In this document: positions 1 to 11,600 of the stretch, one piece after another
Layout of the letters: every line of letters starts with the position of its first letter
Position numbering within the stretch: the stretch's first letter is position 1
Origin: Hydrangea macrophylla
Taxonomy: Eukaryota > Streptophyta > Magnoliopsida > Cornales > Hydrangeaceae
Assembly: GCA_033977485.1 (NCBI GenBank)
Contig: CM066983.1
Location: forward strand, 107,413,580 to 107,477,579
DNA length: 64,000 nucleotides
Reading direction: 5' to 3'
Notes under the pieces: generated by a model
Told to the model about the DNA's origin: nothing
The model's input: the letters and a program-made list of their open reading frames with translations, nothing else
The model's database searches: none
Position numbers and translations under genes: made by a program

Positions 1-520
1 TGCAGATTTTATTCAAAAAAAAAAAGATTTATTAATTTAATTCCTACTATTTTATTTCATAGAAAAAAAAGAAACTGAAAAAAAAAAATTAATAATGAAA
101 AGAGAAGCTTAGAAACTGGAAATAGAAGAAACTTAAATTTTTTTATAACTCCATTTTTAAAATCCCTATTTAAAACCTTTACATGTTTTTAGTTTTTCAG
201 AAAAAACCCTATTTAAAAAAATAGTCTCTCATTATTTTATTTTTTTTTGTTTTTACTATAAAAATTAAAAACTGACCCTTCAGTTTTTAAGAAGTGTCTT
301 TTTAAAATTAAAAGTACCATCTTTTATTATTTGGGGTTTTTGTCTATTAAAAAAAATAGAGGCTTTTTGTCTAATAACCCCTTTTTGAAAAGCCATTTTA
401 AACACTTTTAAAAACTATTTGTGTTCCATTTTTAATAACCCTTTAGTCTCTCTATCTTAAAAAAATAAATAATAAAAGACCCTTTTAGAAAATGACCCTT
501 TTTAAATAACCCTTATAAAA

Positions 521-579
<59 letters not shown>

Positions 580-872
580 GCAGAACCTTTTGAAGTATGT
601 TAATGGCCATTGGCCATCTATCTCTTGGTTTAATCTTTGATGTTTTTAATTCATCTCTTTTGATAATGCTGCTTTTAATGTTGCATATTTTTTATTGTGC
701 AAAATCAATTTTTTGGGGTTGGATCAGGGTTTAGTGCTACCATGGAGCTAGAATTCTACAGCCAAGCAAACTCACCGCTCTCAAAGCCTTTGATTTCATT
801 TCTGTAATATTCACTTACATAAATAAAGCTGGCAACTTAGCCTTTATTCCCATAATATAATTGGCTCCATCA
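1..872. other. AT-rich sequence without recognisable gene
   Basis: Strongly AT-rich with many A and T runs and no open frame of note. An (AAT)n microsatellite occupies about 523-577. From roughly 600 onward the composition becomes more mixed, and this part may be the interior of the Helitron whose helicase end begins near 873, but no helicase or replication-initiator motif could be read here. Confidence 0.6.
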
Positions 873-1097
873 ACGTCTTAATTTCTAGTCCGGTTGGCAT
901 TCGCAATGTCAATTAATAAATCTCAAGATCAATCGGTGAACTTTGTTGGGATTGATTTGTGCACTCCTATATTTAGTCATGGGCAATTATATGTTGCTTT
1001 ATCTAGATGTACATCTATTGATCGTATAACTGTTCTTCTTCCTGATGGTGCCTCTGATTCTACGACAAACATCGTTTATCCTGAGGTCCTGATATAG
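873..1097 (+). pseudogene. Helitron PIF1-like helicase, C-terminal fragment
   Basis: The translation reads [11 protein letters not shown], then a variable stretch, then [13 protein letters not shown] and VLLP, ending at a stop at 1097. This is the end of the superfamily-1 helicase of plant Helitrons and PIF1 proteins; the block around [10 protein letters not shown] is helicase motif VI. Homology begins near 873, without an ATG, so this is a partial exon or truncated copy. Nothing upstream in the window supplies the Walker A motif or the Rep domain, so it cannot encode a working enzyme. Confidence 0.8.
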
Positions 1098-1133
1098 TGA
1101 CTTATTATAGGTAAACATCAGTACATAACTTTG

Positions 1134-3267
1134 TATAACACCCACGTTCGTGTTATTTCATTTGCATTACATTGTCATGCATGATAATGTGATGTGGCGT
1201 GTCTTATGACACATGGTTGAGTGAGTTTTGACTCACGAGTTGATTTGGGTGTCTGTATTAGAGAACCCTTTGAAACTGTTGTGATTAAGGATTTATTGTT
1301 TGTGAAGTCTCTCCGAGTATGAGACGGTCACTGTAGAACATTTTAAATGTTTATCTGGAAATAAATGTTTACCTGTGTATTTCAATATATGTATTATTTT
1401 CTGTTTTAGAATTTATTTCTGTTGTTAGATTTAGTATCCTGGTGAGGAAGAATGAACACGCTATTAATTTGGTAGGCTAATTAGCAACTTCGGAAACGTC
1501 ATGTAGAAATTCGTGTTTTAGCGACCAAACGAAACTTAGTCGAAAACTTTTATAATTTTGAGGTTTCACTCGTAAAGCTATGAATTAGCTGTATAGAAAG
1601 TTTCAGAGACTGATTAGGAGTTTGGAAAACTCGTGGGGAGGTAAACGTAATTCCCAAAAGAGTTGCCTATATATAGATAGAGATGGATCTTTAGATTTTT
1701 GTAAATCTTAACCTAAGTTCAAGAAAGGAGGCCATAGGGAGATTTTGGGAGCTTAGAGCTTTGCGACGCCAAACGACGACCTTCCGTCAGTCTGGTTTCT
1801 CCCAGATTTCATATTCGAGCTCCTCGAGGTAAGAGCTTCGTTTTGATACCTATTAGGGCCTATTTGGCTAAGTTTTCCGAAAAGTTATTTTCTAGAATTT
1901 TTCATAAAAGTTGATAAATGGAATTCTGATCCATAGGAATTGTACTAGACGGACTTCTGCACGTTCTTTTTGCACGGGTTTTCTTCAGATTGAATTATAG
2001 GAGCGTTATTCGGAGGTGAGTGATTCAACTATGTCTTTGGAATGATTTCTTGACATGTATTCATGTTTTGTGTGAATAGCATGTATTAATTCTTAGAGAT
2101 ATATTGTGTAGTTCATATTGGGCATTTATATTGATAAGTACGCTCAATAGCACGGTGATATGTTTTAATTACCGCGAGCATGGTGATATGTATTTGAGCA
2201 TGTTAAGTTGCTTATTTGGGTCAGAAGGAGCACGTGGTCACCGTGCCATTTTGTGGAGCCGATATAGGCATTAAGGTCGCACGATTGTTTGTAGAATCGT
2301 GGGTCTTACCCTTTCGCGTGGACTTATTGGCGAGGAGTCGCGGATTGGGAGTATGGACGGGCACGTGAGTTTCCGGCGACTAGTATGAAATGTAGAGATG
2401 TGAATGCGGACATGTTTATCATTCATGTACATATGTTGATTTATTCACTAAGCTTTAGCTTAAACAAATCGAAATATGTGTGGTTATTCAAATAACCATT
2501 GCAGGTGTAAATGCTGGCGAGGAATCGCAGAAGTGAGCACGTGGGTTGGGAGTTCTTATAGAAGGCAACTTGAGCGTTAATCTTGTAGTTTTGGAGACAA
2601 TAGGAAATGTTGTAATAAGAATTCTTATGGTTTTAGTTATGTTTAACTTGGTATGTTAGAACGAATCTAAAACGTTGTAATAGTTAGTAACATGTTGTAA
2701 CTGTGCTTTGGTAATATGTTAATACAGTTAGGATTGCTTTGGATTACTTTTGGAAGTGTGTGTTTGATCGCCGTTCGAATTCAAAAGCTTTTAAACTTAG
2801 AAAACTCTGCAGAATGTGCTGCTGCCATAAATCAGTCGACTGGTTGAGGAAACAGTCGACTGGAGCCTCTGTTTTCAGCAACTCTCTGCATTGTTTCATA
2901 GAGGATCAGTCGACTGGGTCCCCGACACAGTCGACTGGATCATGTTTTCAATTTAGTTTTTTTTTTTTGTTCAGGCCAGACTTCAGTCGACCGGACCGTA
3001 TCAGTCGACTGAAAATTTGAAGCCCCAGTCGACTGAGTGTAGAAAGCAGTCGACTGGATGGTGTTTTTAAACCCAACTTTCTGCTGGACCAGGATCAGTC
3101 GACTGGGTCTGAGGATCAGTCGACTGGACGGATAGTTTTCAAAAATGACTTGTTTATTCCGCTGCGTGTGTTCTTCAAACTAATTTTTGGGAATGTTAAT
3201 GATTTGGTTTAGCCTCGGTGGCGTGCCACGGGCTCCAGTTTCGCTATTGTGGGACCGGGCTGTGACA
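1134..3267 (+). mobile_element. Solo LTR of a Ty3/gypsy element
   Basis: A 2134-bp solo LTR inside the Helitron tail. It starts TATAACACCC, a decayed form of the TGTAACACCC start typical of plant Tekay/Del-like gypsy LTRs, and ends GGGCTGTGACA. A perfect 5-bp TSD, CTTTG, lies at 1129-1133 and 3268-3272. No gag or pol is present, so it is the product of LTR-LTR recombination. A TATA-like stretch occurs near 1668. The 3' third carries the palindrome array listed separately. Confidence 0.85.
2833..3126. repeat. Array of ten CAGTCGACTG palindromes
   Basis: Ten copies of the 10-bp palindrome start at 2833, 2853, 2907, 2928, 2984, 3002, 3026, 3047, 3096 and 3117. Nine are perfect; the one at 2984 reads CAGTCGACCG. 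Most are followed by G, and several are preceded by AT. Start-to-start distances are 20, 54, 21, 56, 18, 24, 21, 49 and 21 bp, so many copies form pairs about two DNA turns apart. The intervening sequence is not conserved, so this is not a simple tandem repeat. Confidence 0.95.
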
Positions 3268-3776
3268 CTTTGTTGCTCCTATTAATTTTTTTTCCCCTCT
3301 TTTGACCCTCAAATAATAATTTTGTAGGATTGGTGGAAAAATGTAGCATGGAATTAGCAAGATGAAGCATAGGAGTTTGAGTTAATAAATGTCCGTCCCA
3401 ACAAGGTAATGCAATATGATGAAACGAATATCGTTTTAAAGATTCACATTGAAATGCAACTAATCCAATTATTTGTTATTTTTTAGATTTTTGTGCATTC
3501 ACCGCGGTGGTCGAAGTATATTGAGATTGGTACTTACATATTCTACAAGTTGATGAAGAAAATTCACAATTTTGCCACAATGAATACATTGTAAAGGGAG
3601 TGATAATGCAGTTTTGTATATTAAGAGAGAACGAATTATGTAAAAAAAAATTTGGGACCAGAACGAATTATGTAATTGATATACATATTTTTGTGTAATT
3701 TAATACAGTTTTAACTGCACACTTTAAGATGTCATGACCCATGCCCACGTGCCCACGGGCACGGGCAATTACTTGT

Positions 3777-4590
3777 CTATCTATATATGAGAAAAATACA
3801 CAGACACACCATATTTATATGTCTAATTAATATTGCTTGTAGTAAGTTTTCCACTTTGGGGGATTTTTGGCGACTTTTTATTGTTGAACAACTTGAACGG
3901 GCAGTAGGAACGTGATGCGAAGGCCGAAGCACGTGGGGGATGGCGTTGTTGGCCAATGAAAGGCTGTCGCGCCATGACCATGCAACTGTCCGTGCACATG
4001 AGAAGCACGTGTGGTGCACCTCAAATATCTTTTGGTGTAAATGTAATAATGCTATAAATTCCAAGTTTAGGATATTTTAAATGCAAATGAATTGATACCA
4101 CATACAGTGTGATATGTTATATACTTATGTTCGTTTAAATGATCAAAGTTAATGGTATAAAGATTATCGCAAAAACACAATAAATCTTTTCTCATACAAC
4201 TAACTAATTTGGTTATCTGATACATACATTAAAGTTTTAACACTTTAAAACCCTGGTACTGTCCCATATAAAATTATAATTAACAAATAACACCTAAAAA
4301 GCTACTATCTAATGACACATTGTTATTACCAAATGACACCTAAAAAGTTATCGCTAAATGACTCATTGTTATTACCAAATAACACCTAAAAAGTTACTAC
4401 TGAATGACTCGTTGCTATTACTTATTACCAAATGGTTCCGAAACCCATGTGACAATGAAATCGCCTTCAATAACGATGAGACTACTTCAAATTCCTCCAA
4501 TCATAATCAAGTGAATCAATTTTTTGGTCATGTGACCAGGTCCCAACATGTCATGTTGTGGTCCCAAAATGCTATGGTTTAGATGGAAGA
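3777..4590. other. Intergenic sequence with a short tandem repeat
   Basis: No gene was recognised. Three tandem units of about 46 bp lie at 4285-4330, 4331-4376 and 4377-4429, each containing ACACCTAAAAAG and later ATTGTTATTACC or a close variant. The stretch 4430-4530 resembles the interior of the GAGTAATG MITE family found near 53400, but its ends could not be defined. Confidence 0.55.
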
Positions 4591-4680
4591 ATTTTTGTAA
4601 TATCTTATATTTACGTTGTACTTTTATATTACTTTTAATATAAATAAGATTCTGTATTTACATTTCCTGTAATTTCAGTT

Positions 4681-5134
4681 TCGATCGATCGAGCAAGCTT
4701 CGAGCGATCGAGAGTTTCATTCTTTGAGCGATCGAGCCCTCTTCAAGCAATCGAAGCTCTGCCGACCTAAAATTATGACGTGTCTCCTTTCTCAAGCGAT
4801 TGAATTGATCTCAATCGATCGAACCCTGACCGACCTGTTCTCAATCGATCGAACACATCTCGATCGATCGAACGTGGTATTTTCAGCATACGTGTTTTGC
4901 CACCTACACTTCCTTCTCCCTATATATATATATATCATATACACTCATTCCTAGGGTTTCTGAACTGGGAGAGAGTTAGAGAGATATATATAGCTTTTAT
5001 ATATATACACACACTTCTATATATATATTATACACACAAACACACACACTCTCAGAGAAAGAGAAGAAATGAGAAGAAGAAGAAGAGGAGGAGCAGCAGA
5101 AAGAGGAGATAGAGAGGAAGAAAAAGAGCAGAGA

Positions 5135-5193
<59 letters not shown>

Positions 5194-5491
5194 GGGAGAT
5201 CACCTCGAGGAAGCCATTGCCACCCGAGCTCGACGGCGTCGCCGAACTTCACGGTGAGTGTCTATACTCATTTAGTAGCATAGATATGTATGTTTATATG
5301 TGTTTCAACAAGAAAGAACGGACCCTGAACTTGCGTGAATGGTCCAGTTCAAATTCTGAAATCATCGTGCGTTCAATCGATCGAACAACGTTCGAGCAAT
5401 CGAACACAACCCATTCTCAATCGATCGAAGTAACTTCGATCGATCGAACCTAGCTTTACCTCAATCGATCAAAATGACTTCAATCGATCGA
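4681..5491. repeat. Two arrays of CGATCG-centred palindromes
   Basis: Array one spans about 4681-4871 and array two about 5373-5491, one on each side of the TATA-like region of the solo LTR. Typical words are TCAATCGATCGAAC and TTCGATCGATCGA, with weaker relatives such as GAGCGATCGAG and CAAGCAATCGAA. There are more than ten copies in total. Spacer sequence is not conserved. The words differ from the CAGTCGACTG array in the other LTR, but the arrangement of short palindromes in irregular pairs is similar. Confidence 0.85.
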
Positions 5492-5999
5492 ACATATCAG
5501 AATGTTAAATATTTAGTTTTTTATACCGAATGGACTGTTAACCTGTTTATTATTATATGTTGATTGTTGGAGAAATGTATTGGAATAATACACACGTGGA
5601 GTAATGGACTTAATGCATTAAACAATGGAACTAATGGTATAATGATGGTATAATGTTGTTAAAATGAATGAGAACCCGACGTGCATAGCAGTGGGTCTAT
5701 CGACCGCGGAGGTCGATACTATTTATATTTGTGCGTACGAATGCGGTCGCTAAGATCGTGTGATGTCGCGTGTGGGATCCCAAGGTATTGGGACAGGATC
5801 GGGACTGCGTGTCAGATTGGCATATGATAGAGTTGAACTGCATCTCACATTTGGGGAGGTTATGTGATGTGGGGCTTCGTGTCGAGTTTAATATAGCGGG
5901 ATTGTGTGTCGAGGGTAATATGTCGGGGCTGGAGTGTCGTGGTACCTTAGGGTTGCGTGTCGTAGTAGCATATTGGGACTACTAGCCGTAATAGGATTG

Positions 6000-6270
6000 C
6001 AGAGCTGAGTACTGTGGTATTGCTGTGTGCTATAGTATTGCTGAGTGTTGTGGCATTGTTGCAAAGTTGTGTGCAATAGTAAAGCTATGTACGATGGAGT
6101 TAGTTGTGTGTGATAGTAAAGCTGTGTGCGATGGAATTAGCTATGTGCGATGGAATTAGTTGTGTGCGATAGTAAAGTTGTGTGCAATGGTAGAGCTGTG
6201 TGCGATAGTATTAGCTGTGTGCGATAGTAATTGCTGAGTGCTGCAGTATGTCAGAGCTGTGTGCCGTATC
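6000..6270. repeat. Degenerate ~20-bp minisatellite in the LTR
   Basis: Repeated variants of a unit resembling AGCTGTGTGCGATAGTATT fill this interval, for example around 6110, 6140, 6165, 6195 and 6215. Units alternate between GATAGTAA and GATGGAATTAG endings. Long open frames crossing it on either strand are a by-product of the repeat and are not genes. Confidence 0.8.
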
Positions 6271-7123
6271 ATATAAGGGCTACATGTCATAGTGATCATG
6301 TCTTGGCGAGTTGGCCGGAACGTTAGGACTACATGTCGGGTTTGAATAATCAGGAGGTGTTGGGCTACGAGCCAGGTTAGAAAGGGTTTGTTGAGGAATG
6401 GGTTGAGTACTGTGAGAGGTAAGGCTGCGTGCGTGATGTGGACCCGAGAATCCATGATATGATGAGATAGGATTGGGATGACGTCCGTTGTTATGTATGA
6501 AGTTGACGCATACATGCAGGCGAACAATGAAAAGATCCTTTTAATGACGTTTATGTATACTGCATATCTATAGATACTCTGTTAGTATTTGCTTTCACTC
6601 GGCTTCAGTAATTGACGGCGTTTATGCCGTTGGATATTCTACGTCCAGCTGGCCAGGGTTATGAGTATGCAGGTGATGCATATATGGACAGCGACTTTAA
6701 GGATGGAGCCTACGATGAAGGAGGTTATGCTGATGCTAACTACTACGCGAGCTAAAGACCTGGAGCTTTGCCGTAGATTAGTTTATGCTTATGTATTAGA
6801 GACTGTTGTAATAGTTAAGTTTAATCGGCATATGTTGTCATGGTACTTTATTTATACTTCTGTTATACTGATGGTTTGTAATAGTTAGTATCGAACTTTA
6901 CATCTGTCGAATTTAGATATCCAAATACGTCGTTTGATTATTACTCTGATGATTAGACTTTGGTTGTGGACAATGTGATGACTTTCAACTGTCATGGCCT
7001 ACGGGTACAAAAAGGAATTTATTTTCTCTATTTTTGGTATTGCGGGGCGTGACAATTTTTCACTTGGGAAGCACAATTATTCTTCGTCATTTGATACTTA
7101 GGACATTCTGAATGCACTCCACG

Positions 7124-7715
7124 TAGGGGTGGCCATGGGCCAGGTCGGGCCGGGCTCACACTAGGCATTAAGGGCATCCTCCTTGGTTCAAGTCCGGCCC
7201 GCTCGGATGTCGGGCCTAAAAATGGCTGCCCAAGCCCATCCTTTGATAGGATCTCAAAGTCCGAGCCCAGCCCAGCCCGGCCCGGCCTGCAAGGCAAAAA
7301 ATGTCCAGCGCTGCCATCACTGGTAGTTTTTAGCAAAAAAAAAAAAAGAAAAAAGAAAAAAGAAAAATCACTAGTAGCTAGTAGCTAACAGGCTAACAGC
7401 ACTTCAAGCCCACATCATCTTTGCCCAGCACGCTGCCAGCACTTCAACCCCAGCCCAAAAAATTGTTTTTGTATATTTCAAGCACATTAGCATCACATTA
7501 GCCGACATATACTTGTTGTATGTGTGTATATATTCTATTACTACCCGGGCCAGGCCCGGTCTAAGCGGGCCTTATTTGTCATGCCCAAGCCCAGCCTAAA
7601 AAATTGATCGGGCTTCAAAAACTGGCCAGGCCTAGCCCTACGTTCATCCTCATTGCCCAAGCCCTGTAAAATTATGGCCAGGATGAGCGGGCAAACGGGC
7701 CAATGGCCACCCCTA
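7124..7715. mobile_element. hAT-like non-autonomous element (592 bp)
   Basis: Terminal inverted repeats begin TAGGGGTGGCCATGGGCC and end GGGCCAATGGCCACCCCTA. The flanking 8-bp duplication is ACTCCACG at 7116-7123 and ACTACACG at 7716-7723, with one mismatch. The interior is unusually GC-rich for the window, with repeated GGGCC words in inverted orientation and a short A-rich stretch near 7335. No transposase frame is present. The 8-bp TSD and the TIR start are characteristic of hAT MITEs. Confidence 0.8.
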
Positions 7716-7723
7716 ACTACACG

Positions 7724-8621
7724 CTGCTCTCTCAACGCCCACATATACAACAGAGTTCGTGAATTTGATGCAAGATATGGGTGTAAATAGGAAAAGGGGG
7801 ATGCATTTAGAATTTCCCAATTTTTTAGGCCCATACTCAGGCGAGCCCATCCCATTTGTGGTGTCATTCAACCTCTGTGATTAGGCTTGGCCATTTGGCA
7901 CAGTTTCTACTGCGATTGAATTTCAAAAAGCTATTTTTGGCTAATAGCAAATTTTTATGATTAATTCATTTTTTTTTTGCAATTAAGTCTCAATATCTGG
8001 TTTGCCAAGCAGTTTAATTTTAACTTTTGGAGTTCCAATATTACTTGTGGGCTCGAAAAGCTGTTGCCAAATCAGGTCTTCCGTCACAAATATTTGGTTG
8101 CACGATGGCACACGTAAGAAATTAGATCACCGAATACAACTTATTCTTATAACTCATTCACAACTATTTTTATATCTATCTCTCTGCTAAGTAGCACTGG
8201 AGCCTATTGAAATTTAACCAGATCCCATAATGCCACTTAAGAGTGAGATAGAGATGGTTGTAAATGAGTTGTACCCCTAACATTACCCTTAAGATCACCA
8301 TATATATAAAAGTTGTTGATTCCAAGCCGAGACTAATTCTTGACAATTTCCATATGGTTTGATACAAATAAGCTTAATCTACTACATTGGGGGATAAAGA
8401 ACATAAAAAGAATATGGTTAAAAAAAATAAAAATAGAATACCCTATCATGGTTCTCTAGAACAAAAAATCTGCCAGAACACTCCTTTCAACGGGAAAAAA
8501 AAATGGATAGAGGTAAGGACTATCGAGTAACCCACCAACTTCCGGCACTCTATTTTATACAATGTACATACGTAATCGGAATATGGCCAATGGTAAGACG
8601 ATCAAGCCTCAAACGTTCAGA
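7724..8621. other. 3' flank of the DPB-like gene
   Basis: AT-rich sequence between the hAT element and the stop codon of the DPB-like gene. It should contain that gene's 3' UTR and poly(A) site because the gene runs leftward, but no specific signal could be chosen with confidence. No other gene was recognised. Confidence 0.5.
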
Positions 8622-11600
8622 TCAATGCTCATGCTTAACACGTGCCTTTAATATTCCGGGAATCGGTGGTGATGTGGGAGGCCTTCCCGGTAAGTTCGAC
8701 ATCGTAGAATGAGGGATTAGAGGTTGGAATATGGCGGGCGCGCTAGTGCCTTCGCCGCCACCGTCTGTGGAGAAATTATGTACTATTTCATCGCTCTCTG
8801 GTCTTTCGCAAAATTTCATTGCCTTAAGAACGTAGTTGTCGTCATGCAGCTCAAACGGCGTACTGCAATTAGTTTACCAAACGAACAATTAACATCTGAG
8901 AAGGTTGAAGCATAGTAATTGAAGAAAAGGGTTGGTTGACTGCAAACTGAATCTTGAATTCTCAAAATAACCATTCACCCTTCTCCTCACTAACAAAAGT
9001 ACACGTTTACGCTGAAAATGTTTTCCATGACAAGAATCGTATTCCTTCCTATTTTTTTGGTGTTTGGTTGACACTTGAAAATTATTTTCTGACTGAAAAA
9101 GCAATGTACTTTTAAGCACTTTGATAAGGACGAATATAGTCTATCCACATAAAGGGAGAATACATGTGTGGATAAAATATACATACACAACATAATGCGT
9201 GCATGTATATATGCATATGGTAATTGATCATTTCACTTTTATTGTAACCAAAAGAAAAGTACTAGCTAAGAAAGTTAGTATTCCAACATCAGCCATCATA
9301 TTGAGTAAATGCTTAAAAGAGTTCCTTTACCTATTGAAGTCAAAATGCACAAGCTGCATATCTTCTGATATTTCCACCTCAACAGTCGCATGAGGGCGGG
9401 TCTACAGTTTCCCAATGATAGAAATGATGAGAATCATTAGAACAAACATGGTATGAGTATCAAAGAAATAGGATAGGAAATACAATCTCAAAACAAGAAA
9501 TTCTTAGTCTTACAAATGGCATCTTTTAAAAGTTGAAAATGTAATAGACGATAACATTGCTGAGTACAGGGAATGTTTAATCATGATAACCCGAGTTAGT
9601 TAAACCAATTCAATCGTGTATTTGGAATAAGTGGTAATTAAACTATCCTCTTCATCATCAAATTATTTAAAGATATATTCAGCAAATTTCAGATTTTGAA
9701 AAAGTAAGTCCTACGTGCTTCGGCCTCTTAAGATGGAGATGGGCGTGAAAGTTACTGGCGGACGGACCCCCACCCTCCTCAATCTGTTTAGTAGATCTAC
9801 TCTTATGTATCACGATTTGATTTCGAGCTTTACCTTTCTCTCTACAACTAAAGAACGTCTATAGACTATAACGCTATATCAATACAAGTGACACCGAAAA
9901 ATGAAGTCAATTCTTTGTTCAAATACACCCCAACATATCCTTCTTCTTTCCATTTCATTCCAAGAATAAAATTAGTAGGATTCCCTCGGGATGAAATAAA
10001 CTAGAACGGGGCTAAGGAGAAACCTAGCCAAAGACTCAATAAAGAAACTTTGGAAAAGACTAGTGAGTAAAACCTTCTAGTATTGATGTATGGGGAAAGG
10101 GCAGTGGACAAAAGCTATGTAGCATGGACACTTCAATTTGGGTTATGTGTTAGAGTCGGACACATGTCCGACACCGACAATCGCCGGACACGCAAAAAAA
10201 TGCGTCCTAATTTATTTATTTTTTGACACCAAACACGTGTTGGACAACGAAAGACATGCATGCCGGACACACAAGTAGACAAGACAAGACAGCTCCTTCG
10301 ATTTTTATTTTTATTTTATTTTTTTAAGACTTGAACGTTAACGTCTTAATATAATAAAATGAAGGGCAAATTACACTTTAGTCCATTAAACTTTACACCT
10401 ATTTTCAATGGGGTCCATAAACTTTTTTTTTTTTTTTTTTTGCAATTGGGTCCTTGAACTTCAAAAATTCATTCAATCAGACCCAAATTCTGACACTGTT
10501 AGCTTAAACTACTAGAAATTGTCACGTACGTTGCGCGAAATGCTTACCTGTCACATGTTAGGTTAAGACAAACAGGGGAGATTGCGAATAGTGCAAAAAA
10601 TCAGATTCAATCAGATTTGAAATCGCGTTCAATCAAATTCGAAAACACATTCGACTAGATCCAAAATTGCATTCAATCATACCCAAAATCACATCAATTT
10701 TTAGCAATTCACAGTCTCCCGTGTTTGTCTTAACCTAACATGTGACAGGTAAGCATTACGCGCAACGTACGTGACAATTTCTAATAATTTAAGCTAACAG
10801 TGTCAGAATTTGGGTCTGATTGAATGAATTTTTGAAGTTCAAGGACCCAATTGCAAAAAAAAAAAAAAAAGTTTATGGACCCCATTGAAAATAGGTGTAA
10901 AGTTTAATGGACTAAAGTGTAATTTGCCCTAAAATGAAAGATAAGTAATGGGGTTATTTCAAAATCTAGGAAATGGGAAGGGACATGACATAAGATATTG
11001 TATAAATGATTCGAGAAAAGAAAAATTCTATTCGTTGTATCCTAGATGTGACTGTATTCTACATTTTGAAGACTTGACATGCCGCTCCTTTTATTGTTTG
11101 TATCTTTGCATATTTCCTAGACATATGTATGTGTAGCAATCAATTCTTGATGTACATTAGGCTAATCTGTTGAATTACATGTTATGTTATGCTTTTTTAT
11201 TTACTAAATAATTGTAATTTTATGCCTTCTATTCTAAACTGAATATGTTTCTACATTTACTTTGAAATCCTCTCTATTTCTTTCACTCATATATTTTCTT
11301 TTCTAGATTTTTTCTACATAAATATTGGTTTTACTTTAATGTCCAACAATTGAGGCTTGCCAAAGTGGGGAACTTGTTTTTCTTTCTTGTTATGTTGATA
11401 TCTTAATGACAATGTTGTGATTTATGTATTTTAATGCCAAGTTCAATGGTACTTTTTTAGTTATTTTTTATTTTTTATCTTCATATAAAATAAATATTCA
11501 ACGTGTCCCGAACGTAATGTGTCCTACTTTTTTGAGAAATTGTGTGTTCGGGTGTCAATGTCATATTCATGTTCGTGTCCGTGTCCATGCTTCTTAGGAT

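Larger units (their letters stand above)
873..3775 (+). mobile_element. Helitron 3' portion, split by a nested solo LTR
   Basis: The right-hand part of a rolling-circle Helitron on the plus strand. It holds the last segment of the PIF1-like helicase (873-1097). About 500 bp of non-coding tail follow once the nested gypsy LTR at 1134-3267 is removed. The terminus is Helitron-like: a GC-rich hairpin at 3748-3763 (CGTGCCC, two bases, GGGCACG) stands a few bases before CTTGT at 3772-3776, a decayed form of the CTRRT end. The 5' end was not found and probably lies left of the window or has been lost. The order helicase, tail, hairpin, terminus fits Helitrons; the exact 3' boundary is inferred. Confidence 0.6.
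4596..7054 (+). mobile_element. Second Ty3/gypsy solo LTR
   Basis: A 2459-bp solo LTR. It starts TGTAATATC, which differs from TGTAACACC by C-to-T changes expected from methylated-cytosine decay, and ends GGGGCGTGACA. A perfect 5-bp TSD, ATTTT, flanks it at 4591-4595 and 7055-7059. A TATA-rich promoter-like stretch lies at about 4918-4935, followed by TA and CA repeats and a long GA microsatellite at about 5138-5190. Palindromic CGATCG words occur in two arrays and a degenerate minisatellite fills 6000-6270. No internal retrotransposon sequence remains. The ends match the LTR at 1134-3267, indicating related elements, but the interiors are largely different. Confidence 0.82.

Noticed and set aside
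2833..3126. CRISPR-like array of short repeats
   Set aside because: The repeat is only 10 bp and fully palindromic, spacing is irregular, and the context is a plant LTR.
4997..5257. Open frames on both strands around 5000-5257
   Set aside because: Translations are Ser-Leu or Arg-Glu runs from the GA microsatellite.
6156..6527. 123-codon minus-strand open frame
   Set aside because: Created by the antisense of the GTGTGCGATAG minisatellite in a gypsy solo LTR; repetitive His/Thr-rich composition.
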